From assembly GCF_018998565.1 (NCBI RefSeq), contig NZ_JAHNZO010000036.1:1-64000 (forward strand): 64,000 bases of DNA. Direction: 5' to 3'. Positions 8,168-16,858 of the stretch are shown here, in pieces. How positions within the stretch are numbered: the stretch's first letter is position 1; each line of letters begins with the position of its first letter. The translations under genes and the position numbers were made by a program. Below the pieces are notes generated by a model. It did not search any database and was not told where the DNA came from. It saw nothing but the letters and a program-made list of their open reading frames with translations. Origin of the DNA: Paenibacillus oleatilyticus (GTDB lineage: Bacteria > Bacillota > Bacilli > Paenibacillales > NBRC-103111).

Positions 8168-9565
8168 GTGCATTCACTCGGGAATAAGCGCTCAGCGCTG
8201 TTTTTTCGGCTTCCGCTTCTCTTTTTTCTTGCAGCGGCGGTTCTGCTGTCTGCTCTAACCGGATTTCTGCCTGCGGAACCCGCGAGCGCCGAATCGTCGT
8301 CCGCGCCGCCGAAAGCTGCCCCGGTCGTCGTGATTCCGGTGCATCAAACGGTAGAGAACGGGCTGCAGACCTTTTTGCAGCGGGCGCTGCAGGAAGCTCA
8401 ATCAATGGGCGCCTATTACGTCGTGCTGGACGTCGATACGCTTGGCGGCCGCGTCGATTCGGCGCAGGAAATCGGTCAACTGATCAAAAACAGCCCGGTT
8501 CCGACGATTGCTTACGTGCACGGCAAAGCCATCTCGGCAGGCAGCTACATTGCGCTCAATGCCGGCAAAATCGCCATGGAGCCGGGAAGCTCGCTTGGCG
8601 CGGCTGCCGTTGTGGACGGGGCCGGGAATGAAATCGAAAGCGTCAAAGTGGTATCGTACTGGTCCGGCCAGATGAAGGCCGCCGCAGAGCTGCGCGGACG
8701 GAAGACGCAAATCGCCGAAGCGATGGTCGACAAAAACGTCGGCGTAACTATGCCGGAAATCGGCCGAACGGTGCCTAAGGGCGAAATTTTGACGCTGACG
8801 GCGGAGGAAGCGCTTAAAGTCGGTTATGCCGAGAAAATGGCTGGAAGCCTGCAGGAGGTCGTACAGTTCATCGGCGGAGAGGAGCATCCGCTCGTCACGC
8901 TGGAGCCGAGCCTGGCGGAATCGTTCGCCCGGTACGTGACTCAGCCTTGGGTGTCGACGCTGCTGCTAATCATCGGGATTGCCGGCATCGCAATCGAGCT
9001 GTTCGTCCCCGGCTTCGGGCTGCCCGGAATCGTCGGCGTACTCGGCTTCGGACTCTACTTTTTCGGACATTATATCGCCGGATTCGCCGGGTTCGAGGAG
9101 ATCGCTCTGTTTATTGCCGGCATTTTGCTGCTGTTGATCGAGGTGTTTGTATCCAGCTTCGGGATTCTCGGCTTTCTGGGCGCTGCCTGCTTGATCAGCG
9201 GCGTCGTGCTAGCCGCCTACAACACGAAAGCGGCCGCGATGAACCTGGGTATTGCTTTCGTCGTTGCGATCGTCGTCGTGGCTGTTGTCGTGAAAATTTT
9301 TAAGCATCGCGGCGTCTGGAACCGGTTTGTATTGCGGGAAAAGCTCACCGAAGACAAAGGCTACGTTTCCGCGTCGTCCCGCAGCGATCTGCTTGGCCAG
9401 ACAGGCAAGGCGGTTACGCCGCTCAGACCGGCCGGAACTGCGTTGTTCGGCGACGAGCGTGTCGATGTCGTTACGGTGGGGGATTTTGTCGAATCCGGCC
9501 GAATCGTGAAGGTCACGCATGTCGAAGGCGTTCGAGTCGTCGTCAAGGAAGTTAAGGAAACGTAA
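8168..9565 (+). CDS. yqeZ: NfeD-family membrane serine protease (ClpP class)
   Basis: This is a 465-residue integral membrane protein of the long NfeD type, which works next to flotillins. GTG 8168 is chosen because AAAAGGAGG precedes it by seven bases. It has an N-terminal signal/anchor (LFFRLPLLFFLAAAVLLSAL), then a ClpP-like extracytoplasmic protease domain with GGRVDSA and the nucleophile region KAISAGSYIAL. Several membrane helices follow (about 260-390), and a C-terminal OB-fold NfeD domain (LLGQTGKAVTPLRPAGTALF). The adjacent floA gene supports a shared role in membrane microdomain organisation. Confidence 0.93.
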   Translation: MHSLGNKRSALFFRLPLLFFLAAAVLLSALTGFLPAEPASAESSSAPPKAAPVVVIPVHQTVENGLQTFLQRALQEAQSMGAYYVVLDVDTLGGRVDSAQEIGQLIKNSPVPTIAYVHGKAISAGSYIALNAGKIAMEPGSSLGAAAVVDGAGNEIESVKVVSYWSGQMKAAAELRGRKTQIAEAMVDKNVGVTMPEIGRTVPKGEILTLTAEEALKVGYAEKMAGSLQEVVQFIGGEEHPLVTLEPSLAESFARYVTQPWVSTLLLIIGIAGIAIELFVPGFGLPGIVGVLGFGLYFFGHYIAGFAGFEEIALFIAGILLLLIEVFVSSFGILGFLGAACLISGVVLAAYNTKAAAMNLGIAFVVAIVVVAVVVKIFKHRGVWNRFVLREKLTEDKGYVSASSRSDLLGQTGKAVTPLRPAGTALFGDERVDVVTVGDFVESGRIVKVTHVEGVRVVVKEVKET

Positions 9566-9621
9566 GCTGAACGCGCTTGCCGGTATGTCGATGGACTTAC
9601 AACAAAGGAGGAATTTGTACG

Positions 9622-10614
9622 ATGGATACATCCCTTATTTCAATTTTCTTGCTGGCGTCGGTTGTAATTATCGCGCTATCCGTATTTTTTACGTTTGTCC
9701 CGGTCATGCTGTGGATTTCCGCGCTGGCGTCCGGGGTCCGGATCGGCATCATTACGCTGGTAGCGATGCGGCTGCGCCGGGTCATCCCGAGCCGGATCGT
9801 CAATCCGATGATCAAGGCGACCAAGGCCGGACTGGATTTAACTATCAACCAGTTGGAGAGCCATTTTCTGGCGGGCGGTAATGTCGACCGCGTTGTCAAT
9901 GCGTTGATCGCGGCGCACCGCGCCAACATTCACCTGGAATTCGAGCGTGCGGCGGCGATCGATCTGGCCGGCCGAGACGTGCTTCAGGCCGTGCAAATGA
10001 GCGTCAACCCGCGAGTGATCGAGACGCCGGTCGTCTCCGCCGTCGCCAAAGACGGGATCGAAGTGAAGGTTATCGCGCGGGTGACGGTACGTACCAACCT
10101 CGACCGGCTGGTCGGGGGCGCGGGAGAAGAAACGATCATCGCCCGCGTCGGCGAAGGGATCGTCACCACGGTAGGTTCCAGCAACTCGCACAAGGACGTG
10201 CTTGAAAACCCGGATATGATTTCCCGTACGGTACTGGGCAAAGGGCTTGATGCCGGTACGGCGTTTGAGATTTTGTCCATTGATATTGCGGATGTGGACG
10301 TAGGCAAAAACATCGGAGCGCATCTGCAAACGGAGCAAGCGGAAGCCGACAAGCGGATTGCGCAGGCGAAAGCGGAGGAGCGCCGCGCGATGGCCGTCGC
10401 TCAAGAGCAGGAGATGAAGGCGAAGGTCGTGGAAATGAAAGCAAAGGTCGTCGAAGCCGAATCCGAAGTGCCGCTCGCGATGGCGGAAGCGCTGCGCGAA
10501 GGCAAGCTCGGCGTCATGGATTACATGAACCTCAAGAACATCGACGCGGACACGCAAATGCGCTCCACCCTCGGTAAAATGAACGATCCGGGCAAAGACG
10601 GAGAAAATGCCTGA
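9622..10614 (+). CDS. floA: Flotillin-like protein FloA
   Basis: This is a 330-residue membrane scaffold protein that forms functional microdomains. ATG 9622 follows AAAGGAGG. It has an N-terminal membrane segment (SIFLLASVVIIALSVFF), then the SPFH-like core (GIEVKVIARVTVRTN...GGAGEETIIARVGEGIV) and a coiled-coil Ala/Glu/Lys-rich tail (KAEERRAMAVAQEQEMKAKVVEMKAK). Length and order after the NfeD protease match B. subtilis yqeZ-yqfA. Confidence 0.96.
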   Translation: MDTSLISIFLLASVVIIALSVFFTFVPVMLWISALASGVRIGIITLVAMRLRRVIPSRIVNPMIKATKAGLDLTINQLESHFLAGGNVDRVVNALIAAHRANIHLEFERAAAIDLAGRDVLQAVQMSVNPRVIETPVVSAVAKDGIEVKVIARVTVRTNLDRLVGGAGEETIIARVGEGIVTTVGSSNSHKDVLENPDMISRTVLGKGLDAGTAFEILSIDIADVDVGKNIGAHLQTEQAEADKRIAQAKAEERRAMAVAQEQEMKAKVVEMKAKVVEAESEVPLAMAEALREGKLGVMDYMNLKNIDADTQMRSTLGKMNDPGKDGENA

Positions 10615-10648
10615 TAGCCTTCAGCCGGGCAGAAAGGCGGGATAACCG

Positions 10649-11152
10649 ATGCGCACCATCTTGGATCTGATTATGAGCAACTGGTTTATCGTGGTTATTT
10701 TGTATATCGTGTTAAGCAGTATCGTGAGAAAATTAAAGACCGGCGGCAAGGGTGGACGAGGCGGACCGCAGCCACAGAGGAAGGCGCCGAAAGGCGGCAT
10801 GCCGCCCTTCGGCGGCGACGGTTCCGGCTGGCCGGGCTCGGCGAAACCGATGCCCAAGGCGCAGCCGGTCCAAGCGCGTCCGGCCGATTCGGGCGGTGTC
10901 CGGCCGCAGCCTGTTGAGATGGGCGGACGCCGATCGCAACCGGCGCCTCTGCCCGAGGCTGCCGCTGCTGTACTGGCGTCTGAGCAGCCTTCTACGGCTG
11001 CTGTAACGTCTCCTTTCGCCGAGCCGCAGGGCACGGGCGAAAACGCGGCAGCCGCTGCCTTCGGCAGCCTGACGCCGCAGGATGCGGCACGCGGCGTGCT
11101 ATGGGCCGAGATTCTCGGCCCTCCGCGGGCTAAACGCCCCTTCCGGCGTTAA
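10649..11152 (+). CDS. Hypothetical single-pass membrane protein
   Basis: This 167-residue protein is not recognised. It has one N-terminal membrane segment (NWFIVVILYIVLSSIV) followed by a basic Gly-rich stretch and a long low-complexity Gly/Pro/Ala/Gln region that is probably disordered. It is the third gene of the NfeD-floA unit; B. subtilis has a short yqfB here, but I see no sequence basis to equate them. A microdomain-associated role would be guesswork from position only. Confidence 0.75.
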   Translation: MRTILDLIMSNWFIVVILYIVLSSIVRKLKTGGKGGRGGPQPQRKAPKGGMPPFGGDGSGWPGSAKPMPKAQPVQARPADSGGVRPQPVEMGGRRSQPAPLPEAAAAVLASEQPSTAAVTSPFAEPQGTGENAAAAAFGSLTPQDAARGVLWAEILGPPRAKRPFRR

Positions 11153-11162
11153 GATTCATACG

Positions 11163-11216
11163 AAGCGTCTTCCTTTCGATCCCGGTTTCCGGGATTCGCG
11201 GGAAGGCGCTTTTTGT
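11163..11216 (+). terminator. Terminator after the floA operon
   Basis: AAGCGTCTTCC (11163-11173) pairs with GGAAGGCGCTT (11201-11211) with one G-U pair. A smaller inner hairpin sits in the loop, and TTTTT follows. It separates the floA unit from the sporulation pair yqfC-yqfD. Confidence 0.85.
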
Positions 11217-11222
11217 TTAGCC

Positions 11223-11250
11223 GCATATTTTCCAATTCCCGGCATAAGGT
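11223..11250 (+). promoter_or_regulatory. Candidate sigma-E promoter of yqfC-yqfD
   Basis: GCATATT (11223-11229) and CATAAGGT (11243-11250), spaced by 13 bases, resemble the sigma-E -35 (ATATT) and -10 (CATACAAT) elements. The position right after a terminator and before mother-cell sporulation genes fits. Confidence 0.55.
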
Positions 11251-11295
11251 GTAAATAGCCGTGTTATGCTTTTTGGACTGCGGAGGAGGTTGACT

Positions 11296-11574
11296 ATGCG
11301 AAAGCTGACCCGCCGATTCAATCAATTGACCGCCAAATTACTCGACCTGCCGCAGGATGTCGTGATGGACTTGCCCCGCATGACCATGATCGGGAACCGG
11401 CAGCTTTATATCGAAAATCACCGCGGCGTGTTGCATTTTTCCAATGAGGTGCTCAAGCTGGCGTTGACCTCAGGGCGGGTGGAGGTGTATGGCTCGGAGC
11501 TTGTCATCCGCGCCATTTTGACGGAAGAAGTATTCATCGAAGGCATGATCCGCGATATCAAATATATTCCGTAA
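11296..11574 (+). CDS. yqfC: Sporulation protein YqfC
   Basis: This is a small protein of 92 residues of the YqfC family, expressed in the mother cell under sigma-E in B. subtilis. Its molecular role is unknown. ATG 11296 follows GGAGGAGG; the longer upstream frame is not needed. The conserved core includes LDLPQDVVMDLPRMTMIG and a C-terminal YGSELVIRAI. It is adjacent to and presumably co-transcribed with yqfD. Confidence 0.93.
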   Translation: MRKLTRRFNQLTAKLLDLPQDVVMDLPRMTMIGNRQLYIENHRGVLHFSNEVLKLALTSGRVEVYGSELVIRAILTEEVFIEGMIRDIKYIP

Positions 11575-11595
11575 CCCGGAAAGGAGAAGTCGATC

Positions 11596-12777
11596 GTGAA
11601 ATCTTCGTATATCCAACGCCTGCGCGGCTTTGTTCGAATCGAAGTGAAAGGCGGGCAGCTCGAGAAGCTGCTGAACCGCATGACGGAGCGGCAGATGGCC
11701 GTCTGGGACATCCGGTATACGGCGGAAAATAAAGCCGAGCTGTCGATCACGATCCGCGACTTTTTCCGGCTTCGGCCGCTATTGAAGGAGACAGGCTCCC
11801 GAACCCGGATTCGCCACAAACAGGGGCTTCCTTTTTGGATAGACAAGCTGGAGAAACGCAAATTTTTTGCCCTGGGCGTGCTTGCTTTTGTTATCGGCAT
11901 CTACGTGCTGTCCTCCCTCGTATGGCATGTTCGCGTGGAAGGCAACGAGAAGCTGAGCAAGGAGCAGATTCTGCAAGCCGCGAAGCAGGAAGGCGTTTAC
12001 AAGCTGCAGTGGAAATTCCGCTTGAAAGACCCGGCCGAGCTGTCCCGGGCGCTGCAGCAGGATCTCCCGGGTACCGCGTGGGTCGGTGTGGAGATAAGCG
12101 GGACGCATGTGATTATTAAGGTCGTCGAATCGACCGTGCCCGATAAACCGCCGCTGCTTAGTCCGAGGCATCTGGTCGCTTCCAAGAGCGCACTGGTCAC
12201 CGAAATTTTCGCGGAAAAGGGCAGGCCGCTCGTTAAGCCGAATACATACGTGCGCAAAGGAGACATCCTGATATCCGGCATCATCGGCGTCGAGACAAAC
12301 CAACAGAACGTTGTCGCCGCGGGGAAGGTTAAGGGAATTGTGTGGTACAAGCCGACCGTCGAAGTGCCGCTTACGCTCCAGTACAAAACCTATACCGGCG
12401 AAACGAAGAATCGTTCGTACCTCGTCCTGGGCAGCCGCGGCCTCCAGCTAAGCGGCTACGGGAAAATTTCGTTCGAGCGGTATGAAACCATCCCCGAACG
12501 GAAAACGCTCAGCTGGCGGGGCTACACGCTCCCGATCGGCTGGCTCAGCGAAAAGCTGCTGGAGGTGCAAATGATAGAGCAGGCCATTGACCCGAAGGAA
12601 GCCTCGGAGCTTGGCATCGAGCAGGCCAAAGCGCAAATTTTGTCGGCGGCGGGCAGCGAATCGCGTGTCGTTTCGGAAAAAATTTTGCATGAAAAGGCGG
12701 AGAATGGTAAAGTTTATATGGAAGTGCTTTTGGAAGTGGAAGAACCGATCGCAACCGAACAACCGATCGTCCCATAA
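11596..12777 (+). CDS. yqfD: Sporulation membrane protein YqfD
   Basis: This 393-residue YqfD-family protein is linked to mother-cell sporulation in Bacillus. It starts at GTG 11596 after AAAGGAGA. A single membrane helix (FFALGVLAFVIGIYVLSSLVW) near residues 95-115 separates an N-terminal cytoplasmic domain from a large external domain. The segment VEGNEKLSKEQILQAAKQEGV resembles a POTRA-like fold, by inspection only. The gap to yqfC is 21 bases. Confidence 0.93.
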   Translation: MKSSYIQRLRGFVRIEVKGGQLEKLLNRMTERQMAVWDIRYTAENKAELSITIRDFFRLRPLLKETGSRTRIRHKQGLPFWIDKLEKRKFFALGVLAFVIGIYVLSSLVWHVRVEGNEKLSKEQILQAAKQEGVYKLQWKFRLKDPAELSRALQQDLPGTAWVGVEISGTHVIIKVVESTVPDKPPLLSPRHLVASKSALVTEIFAEKGRPLVKPNTYVRKGDILISGIIGVETNQQNVVAAGKVKGIVWYKPTVEVPLTLQYKTYTGETKNRSYLVLGSRGLQLSGYGKISFERYETIPERKTLSWRGYTLPIGWLSEKLLEVQMIEQAIDPKEASELGIEQAKAQILSAAGSESRVVSEKILHEKAENGKVYMEVLLEVEEPIATEQPIVP

Positions 12778-13032
12778 ATACTACTGACGGAGCGGTTTAC
12801 GGCCGGAAGGTTTTTTATTTCATCAACGTAGTGCGGGCGGAGAGCTGCACATTGCTGCCGTAGAGTTTACGTGCCGCCTTTGAATTCGGATTCTCCCCGA
12901 TCATTTATATATTCATAGAATCCGAATTCAAGAGCGGCCGGAGGCAGCAATGTCTTGCTTGCAGCACCGCGCCACTCTGGTGAATGAATCGCCTTCCTGC
13001 CGAAAACCCGGAGGAGAGATTAAGCCCTGTAT
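12778..13032. other. Intergenic region with a large inverted repeat
   Basis: There is no gene between yqfD and phoH. A run of T follows yqfD at 12811-12816 but without a convincing stem. The dominant feature is a two-tier inverted repeat at 12849-12953, listed separately. The phoH ribosome binding site GGAGGAGAG is at 13010-13018. Confidence 0.7.
12849..12953. repeat. Two-tier inverted repeat before phoH
   Basis: Outer arms ACATTGCTGCC (12849-12859) and GGCAGCAATGT (12943-12953) are perfect complements. Inner arms TTGAATTCGGATTCT (12880-12894) and its complement (12917-12931) form a perfect 15 bp stem with a 22-base AT-rich loop. The segments between the tiers are unequal. No T-tract follows, so it is not an ordinary terminator. 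Confidence 0.85.
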
Positions 13033-13995
13033 ATGGATCAACAGACCACCGTAAAAGTCACACTCAAAAATACGGCCGAAGCCCTCGCCCTGTTCGGGCC
13101 GCAGGACAAATTCCTGCACCTGATCGAGCAGCATACGCAGGCCGCCATCTTTACCCGCGAGGAAGAGATCGTCATCCAGGGACAGGCGGCCGATACGACG
13201 CGCCTTGAGCAGCTGTTCACCGTGCTGCTGGAGCTGGTCCGTAACCAATACACGCTGACGGAGCGGGATATTCATTACGCGATCGACCTGGCCAAAGACA
13301 TGAAGGCCGATCAACTGCTCGATTTGTTTAAAGGCGAAATCGCCGTTACCCACAAAGGCAAGCCGATTCGCATCAAGACGATCGGGCAGAAGCAGTACGT
13401 CAACGAGATTAAGAAAAAAGATATCGTCTTCGGGATCGGACCGGCCGGTACGGGCAAAACATACATCGCCGTCGTGCTCGCCGTCTCCGCGCTAAAGGAA
13501 GGCAAAGTGAAGCGGATCGTACTGACGAGACCCGCGGTCGAAGCGGGGGAAAGCCTCGGCTTTCTGCCCGGCGACCTGCAGGAAAAGGTTGACCCCTATT
13601 TGCGTCCATTGTATGATGCTCTTAACGACGTGCTCGGGCCGGAGCAGGTGCTCAAATCGCTGGAGCGCGGCCTCATCGAGATCGCTCCGCTTGCTTATAT
13701 GCGCGGCCGGACGCTCGACGACTCGTTCATTATTTTGGACGAAGCGCAAAATACGACGCCGGAGCAGATGAAGATGTTTTTGACGCGTCTAGGATTCGGA
13801 TCGAAGATGGTCATCACCGGCGACGTGACGCAGATCGACCTCCCGCGGGGGAAATCGTCGGGACTGGTGGAGGCGCAGCGCATCCTGGGGAACATCGAAG
13901 AGCTCGGATTTATCCGGTTTGCGGAGCAGGACGTTGTCAGACATTCATTGGTGCAAAAAATCATCATGGCCTATAATGAGGACAAAGAAGGCTGA
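13033..13995 (+). CDS. phoH: PhoH-family ATPase
   Basis: This is a 320-residue P-loop ATPase of the PhoH family, thought to act in RNA metabolism with YbeY. Walker A is GPAGTGKT, Walker B is SFIILDEAQN, and ITGDVTQIDLP is the conserved sensor region. ATG 13033 sits 14 bases from GGAGGAGAG; an in-frame CTG at 13027 would be better spaced, so the exact start is open. It heads the phoH-pgpH-ybeY-dgkA-cdd-era run as in B. subtilis. A second PhoH protein with a PIN domain lies at 41333. Confidence 0.95.
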   Translation: MDQQTTVKVTLKNTAEALALFGPQDKFLHLIEQHTQAAIFTREEEIVIQGQAADTTRLEQLFTVLLELVRNQYTLTERDIHYAIDLAKDMKADQLLDLFKGEIAVTHKGKPIRIKTIGQKQYVNEIKKKDIVFGIGPAGTGKTYIAVVLAVSALKEGKVKRIVLTRPAVEAGESLGFLPGDLQEKVDPYLRPLYDALNDVLGPEQVLKSLERGLIEIAPLAYMRGRTLDDSFIILDEAQNTTPEQMKMFLTRLGFGSKMVITGDVTQIDLPRGKSSGLVEAQRILGNIEELGFIRFAEQDVVRHSLVQKIIMAYNEDKEG

Positions 13996-14015
13996 GGAAG
14001 GGCTGACCTTTCGTC

Positions 14016-16301
14016 ATGAACAACCGCGTTTCCATTCAAGGCAAATTTCAATACCGGCTTGCCGGCTGGAGATACAGCGCCATCGTGCGCTTTCTTCTGT
14101 TTTTAGCGCTTGCCGCCGTGTTTTACGTCGCTCTGCTGCATCGGATTGTGCCGCAGACGTACGACATCCAGCTCGGAAGCGTTACGGAGAAAGATATCCT
14201 GGCCCCGAGGGCGATTGCGAACGAAGTTGCAACGGAAAAAGCGAAGGAAGAAGCGGCCGCACGGGTGCAGCCGGTCTATAAGATCGCTCCGCTGCGCAAC
14301 GAAGTGGCGGTCGAAGCGATTTTTGAAAAGCTGCAGCAGATCAATAGCGATGCGGAGGTTTCCGTCGCCGACAAAGTCAATATTTACAAAACGGTCATTC
14401 CGACGATTATTCAGGATCATTTGGACCGTCAGACCAAGAGCCTTGTGGACGGCGGTCAATACAACGACCTGCTGCTGGCGGAGATGCGCAAAAGCATCCG
14501 CGAGCAGCAGTACCGGATTCCGGAGGAATCGTTTTACAAAATTCCCCGGCTCACCAAAGAAGATTTGACCGCGATGGAGCCCGTTGCCAGAGAAATCGTC
14601 ATCAAGCTGATGAGCGATCAGATTACGGATGCGCAGACGGCCAGAGTCAAGGTGCCGGAATTGGTCAATTCTTCGACGCTGACCAAGAACAATGCGCGCG
14701 AGCTGGTTCAGGAGCTCGTGCGGGCGGCGCTTTCGCCGAATAAATTTTACGACCAAAAAGGTACCGAGGAAGCAAAGGGACACGCGCGTGACAGCGTCAA
14801 GCAAGTGATGATCAACAAAAATGAAGTGCTTGTTCCCAAGGGCGAAAAAATAACGGAAGAACTGTATCAACGTTTGGCTTCGCTCGATTTGCTGAAAGAC
14901 GAGGCCAGCTATTGGCCAAATCTCGGACTCTTTTTATTTATCGTCTTGTGCTGCCTGTTTTTGTATATGTATGTCAGACAAAGCTCGCTCCCGATCAATC
15001 AGAATAACGCTCAGCTGTTTATGTACGTGCTGATTGTCGTCCTGACGATTGCCGGGATGAAGCTGTTCTCGCTGCTGCAAAATCTGGATTATCCGTATAT
15101 CGGCTACTTGGCCCCGACGGCGATGGCAGCCATGATGGTGACGATTTTGCTCAACTCGCAGCTTGCCTTTGTGACGGCTGTCGTTTTGAGCGTCATTTCC
15201 AGCGTCATTTTTAACTCGGATCATTTGCAGTCGTTCGAATTCAAATACGGCTTGCTGACCTTGACCAGCTCGTTTGCGGCGATCTTCTCGATCCAGCGGG
15301 CAAGCCAGCGTTCCTCAATCCTGAAAGCGGGGATGATGGTATCGCTCTTCGCTCTGGCGCTCGTATGCGCGCTGCTGCTGCTCGAAGATCACGAAACGAG
15401 AAATAACGCGCTGTTTGCCGCTTCTTTCGCCTTAGGGAGCGGACTGCTAACCGCCGTGTTCGTAATGGGCCTGCTGCCGTTTTTCGAAGTCGCCTTCGGC
15501 ATTCTGTCGCCGCTCAAGCTGGTCGAGCTTTCCAACCCGAACCATCCGCTGCTGCGCAAGCTGCTGACGGAGACGCCCGGCACCTACCATCACAGCGTCA
15601 TGGTCGGCAATTTATCGGAAGCCGCGGCCGGCGCGATCGGCGCCGACGGGCTGCTCTGCCGGGTCGGAGCCTATTATCACGATATCGGGAAGACGAAGCG
15701 GCCGAGTTATTTTATCGAAAATCAGTCGCATAACGAAAACCCGCACGATAAAATCGAACCGGCGCTGAGCAAATCAATCATTGTGGCCCATGCGCGCGAC
15801 GGCGTCGAAATGCTGAAGGATCATAACATTCCGAAGCCGATCCGCGATATTGCGGAGCAGCACCATGGCACAACCTTGCTGCAATATTTTTATCATAAAG
15901 CGAAAAAGCTCGCCGAAGAGCGTCAGGAGAAGCCGCCGGAGGAGACGGAGTACCGCTATCCCGGTCCGAAAGCCCAGACGAAGGAAGCGGCGATCGTCGG
16001 CATCGCCGACTGTGTCGAGGCGGCCGTCCGCTCTCTGCGCAATCCGACCGTCGAACAGATCGACTCGATGGTGCGCAAAATTATCAAGAACCGGCTGGAT
16101 GACGGCCAGTTTAACGAATGCGATCTGACCATCAAGGAACTGGATCAGATCGTTAAGATTTTGAATGAAACGCTGCTTGGCATTTTCCACTCGCGCATCG
16201 AATATCCCGCGGATATGCCGGAGCAGAAGACGGCGGGGAAGCAGGAAAAGACGAAGCCCGAAGCGAAGATGTCGGAAACGAAGAAAGAGGTGAAGCCATG
16301 A
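14016..16301 (+). CDS. pgpH: 7TM-HD family cyclic-di-AMP phosphodiesterase PgpH
   Basis: This is a 761-residue membrane phosphodiesterase expected to degrade c-di-AMP. An N-terminal helix (VRFLLFLALAAVFYVALLH) is followed by a large extracytoplasmic 7TMR-HDED domain (about 55-300), seven membrane helices (about 305-500) and a cytoplasmic HD domain. The HD domain carries TYHHSVMVGNL and the metal-binding YYHDIGKTKRP. The tail is Lys/Glu-rich. Its stop overlaps the ATG of ybeY (ATGA), so translation is probably coupled. Confidence 0.95.
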   Translation: MNNRVSIQGKFQYRLAGWRYSAIVRFLLFLALAAVFYVALLHRIVPQTYDIQLGSVTEKDILAPRAIANEVATEKAKEEAAARVQPVYKIAPLRNEVAVEAIFEKLQQINSDAEVSVADKVNIYKTVIPTIIQDHLDRQTKSLVDGGQYNDLLLAEMRKSIREQQYRIPEESFYKIPRLTKEDLTAMEPVAREIVIKLMSDQITDAQTARVKVPELVNSSTLTKNNARELVQELVRAALSPNKFYDQKGTEEAKGHARDSVKQVMINKNEVLVPKGEKITEELYQRLASLDLLKDEASYWPNLGLFLFIVLCCLFLYMYVRQSSLPINQNNAQLFMYVLIVVLTIAGMKLFSLLQNLDYPYIGYLAPTAMAAMMVTILLNSQLAFVTAVVLSVISSVIFNSDHLQSFEFKYGLLTLTSSFAAIFSIQRASQRSSILKAGMMVSLFALALVCALLLLEDHETRNNALFAASFALGSGLLTAVFVMGLLPFFEVAFGILSPLKLVELSNPNHPLLRKLLTETPGTYHHSVMVGNLSEAAAGAIGADGLLCRVGAYYHDIGKTKRPSYFIENQSHNENPHDKIEPALSKSIIVAHARDGVEMLKDHNIPKPIRDIAEQHHGTTLLQYFYHKAKKLAEERQEKPPEETEYRYPGPKAQTKEAAIVGIADCVEAAVRSLRNPTVEQIDSMVRKIIKNRLDDGQFNECDLTIKELDQIVKILNETLLGIFHSRIEYPADMPEQKTAGKQEKTKPEAKMSETKKEVKP

Positions 16302-16858
16302 GCCTGAAGCTTTCATGGAACAGCGAACAAACCGCTTACGAGATTACGCCGGCTCTCATTGAGAAGCTGGAAACGCTGCTTCGCCTTGCGGGCAAGCAGG
16401 AAGAGGTGCCGGATGGCGAAGTGGCGTTGACGTTCGTCGACGACGAGGCCATTCAAGAGCTTAACAAGCAGTACCGCGGACTGGATAAGCCGACGGACGT
16501 GCTGTCGTTCGCCATGCGGGAAATGGGCGAAGACGAGATCGAGATCATTTATGGCGACGACGGCTTCGAAGAAGTCGAGTACGCCGACGAGACGGGCGGC
16601 GAACAGTCCGGCATGGCGGAGGATGAGGATGACGACGAAGACGGCTATGAAGAGCCTCTCGGCGATATTATCATCTCGGTGCCGCGGGCGATCGCCCAAG
16701 CGGACGAATACGGCCATTCCGTGGAGCGGGAGCTCGGATTTCTGTTCGTTCACGGCTTTCTTCACTTGATCGGTTACGATCATCAGGACGAGGAAGAAGA
16801 GAAGGTCATGTTCGGCAAGCAGGAACAAATTTTGCAGCAGGCGGGATTGACGCGGTGA
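16298..16858 (+). CDS. ybeY: Endoribonuclease YbeY with acidic insertion
   Basis: This is a metal-dependent rRNA-maturation and quality-control endoribonuclease. The zinc motif HGFLHLIGYDH near the C-terminus and PTDVLSF identify it. At 186 residues it is longer than typical (about 155). The excess is a very acidic stretch, roughly residues 76-120 (EDEIEIIYGDDGFEEVEY... EDEDDDEDGYEEP), between the LSF motif and LGDIIIS. It overlaps pgpH by four bases and dgkA by four bases, so it is embedded in a coupled operon. Confidence 0.96.
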   Translation: MSLKLSWNSEQTAYEITPALIEKLETLLRLAGKQEEVPDGEVALTFVDDEAIQELNKQYRGLDKPTDVLSFAMREMGEDEIEIIYGDDGFEEVEYADETGGEQSGMAEDEDDDEDGYEEPLGDIIISVPRAIAQADEYGHSVERELGFLFVHGFLHLIGYDHQDEEEEKVMFGKQEQILQQAGLTR

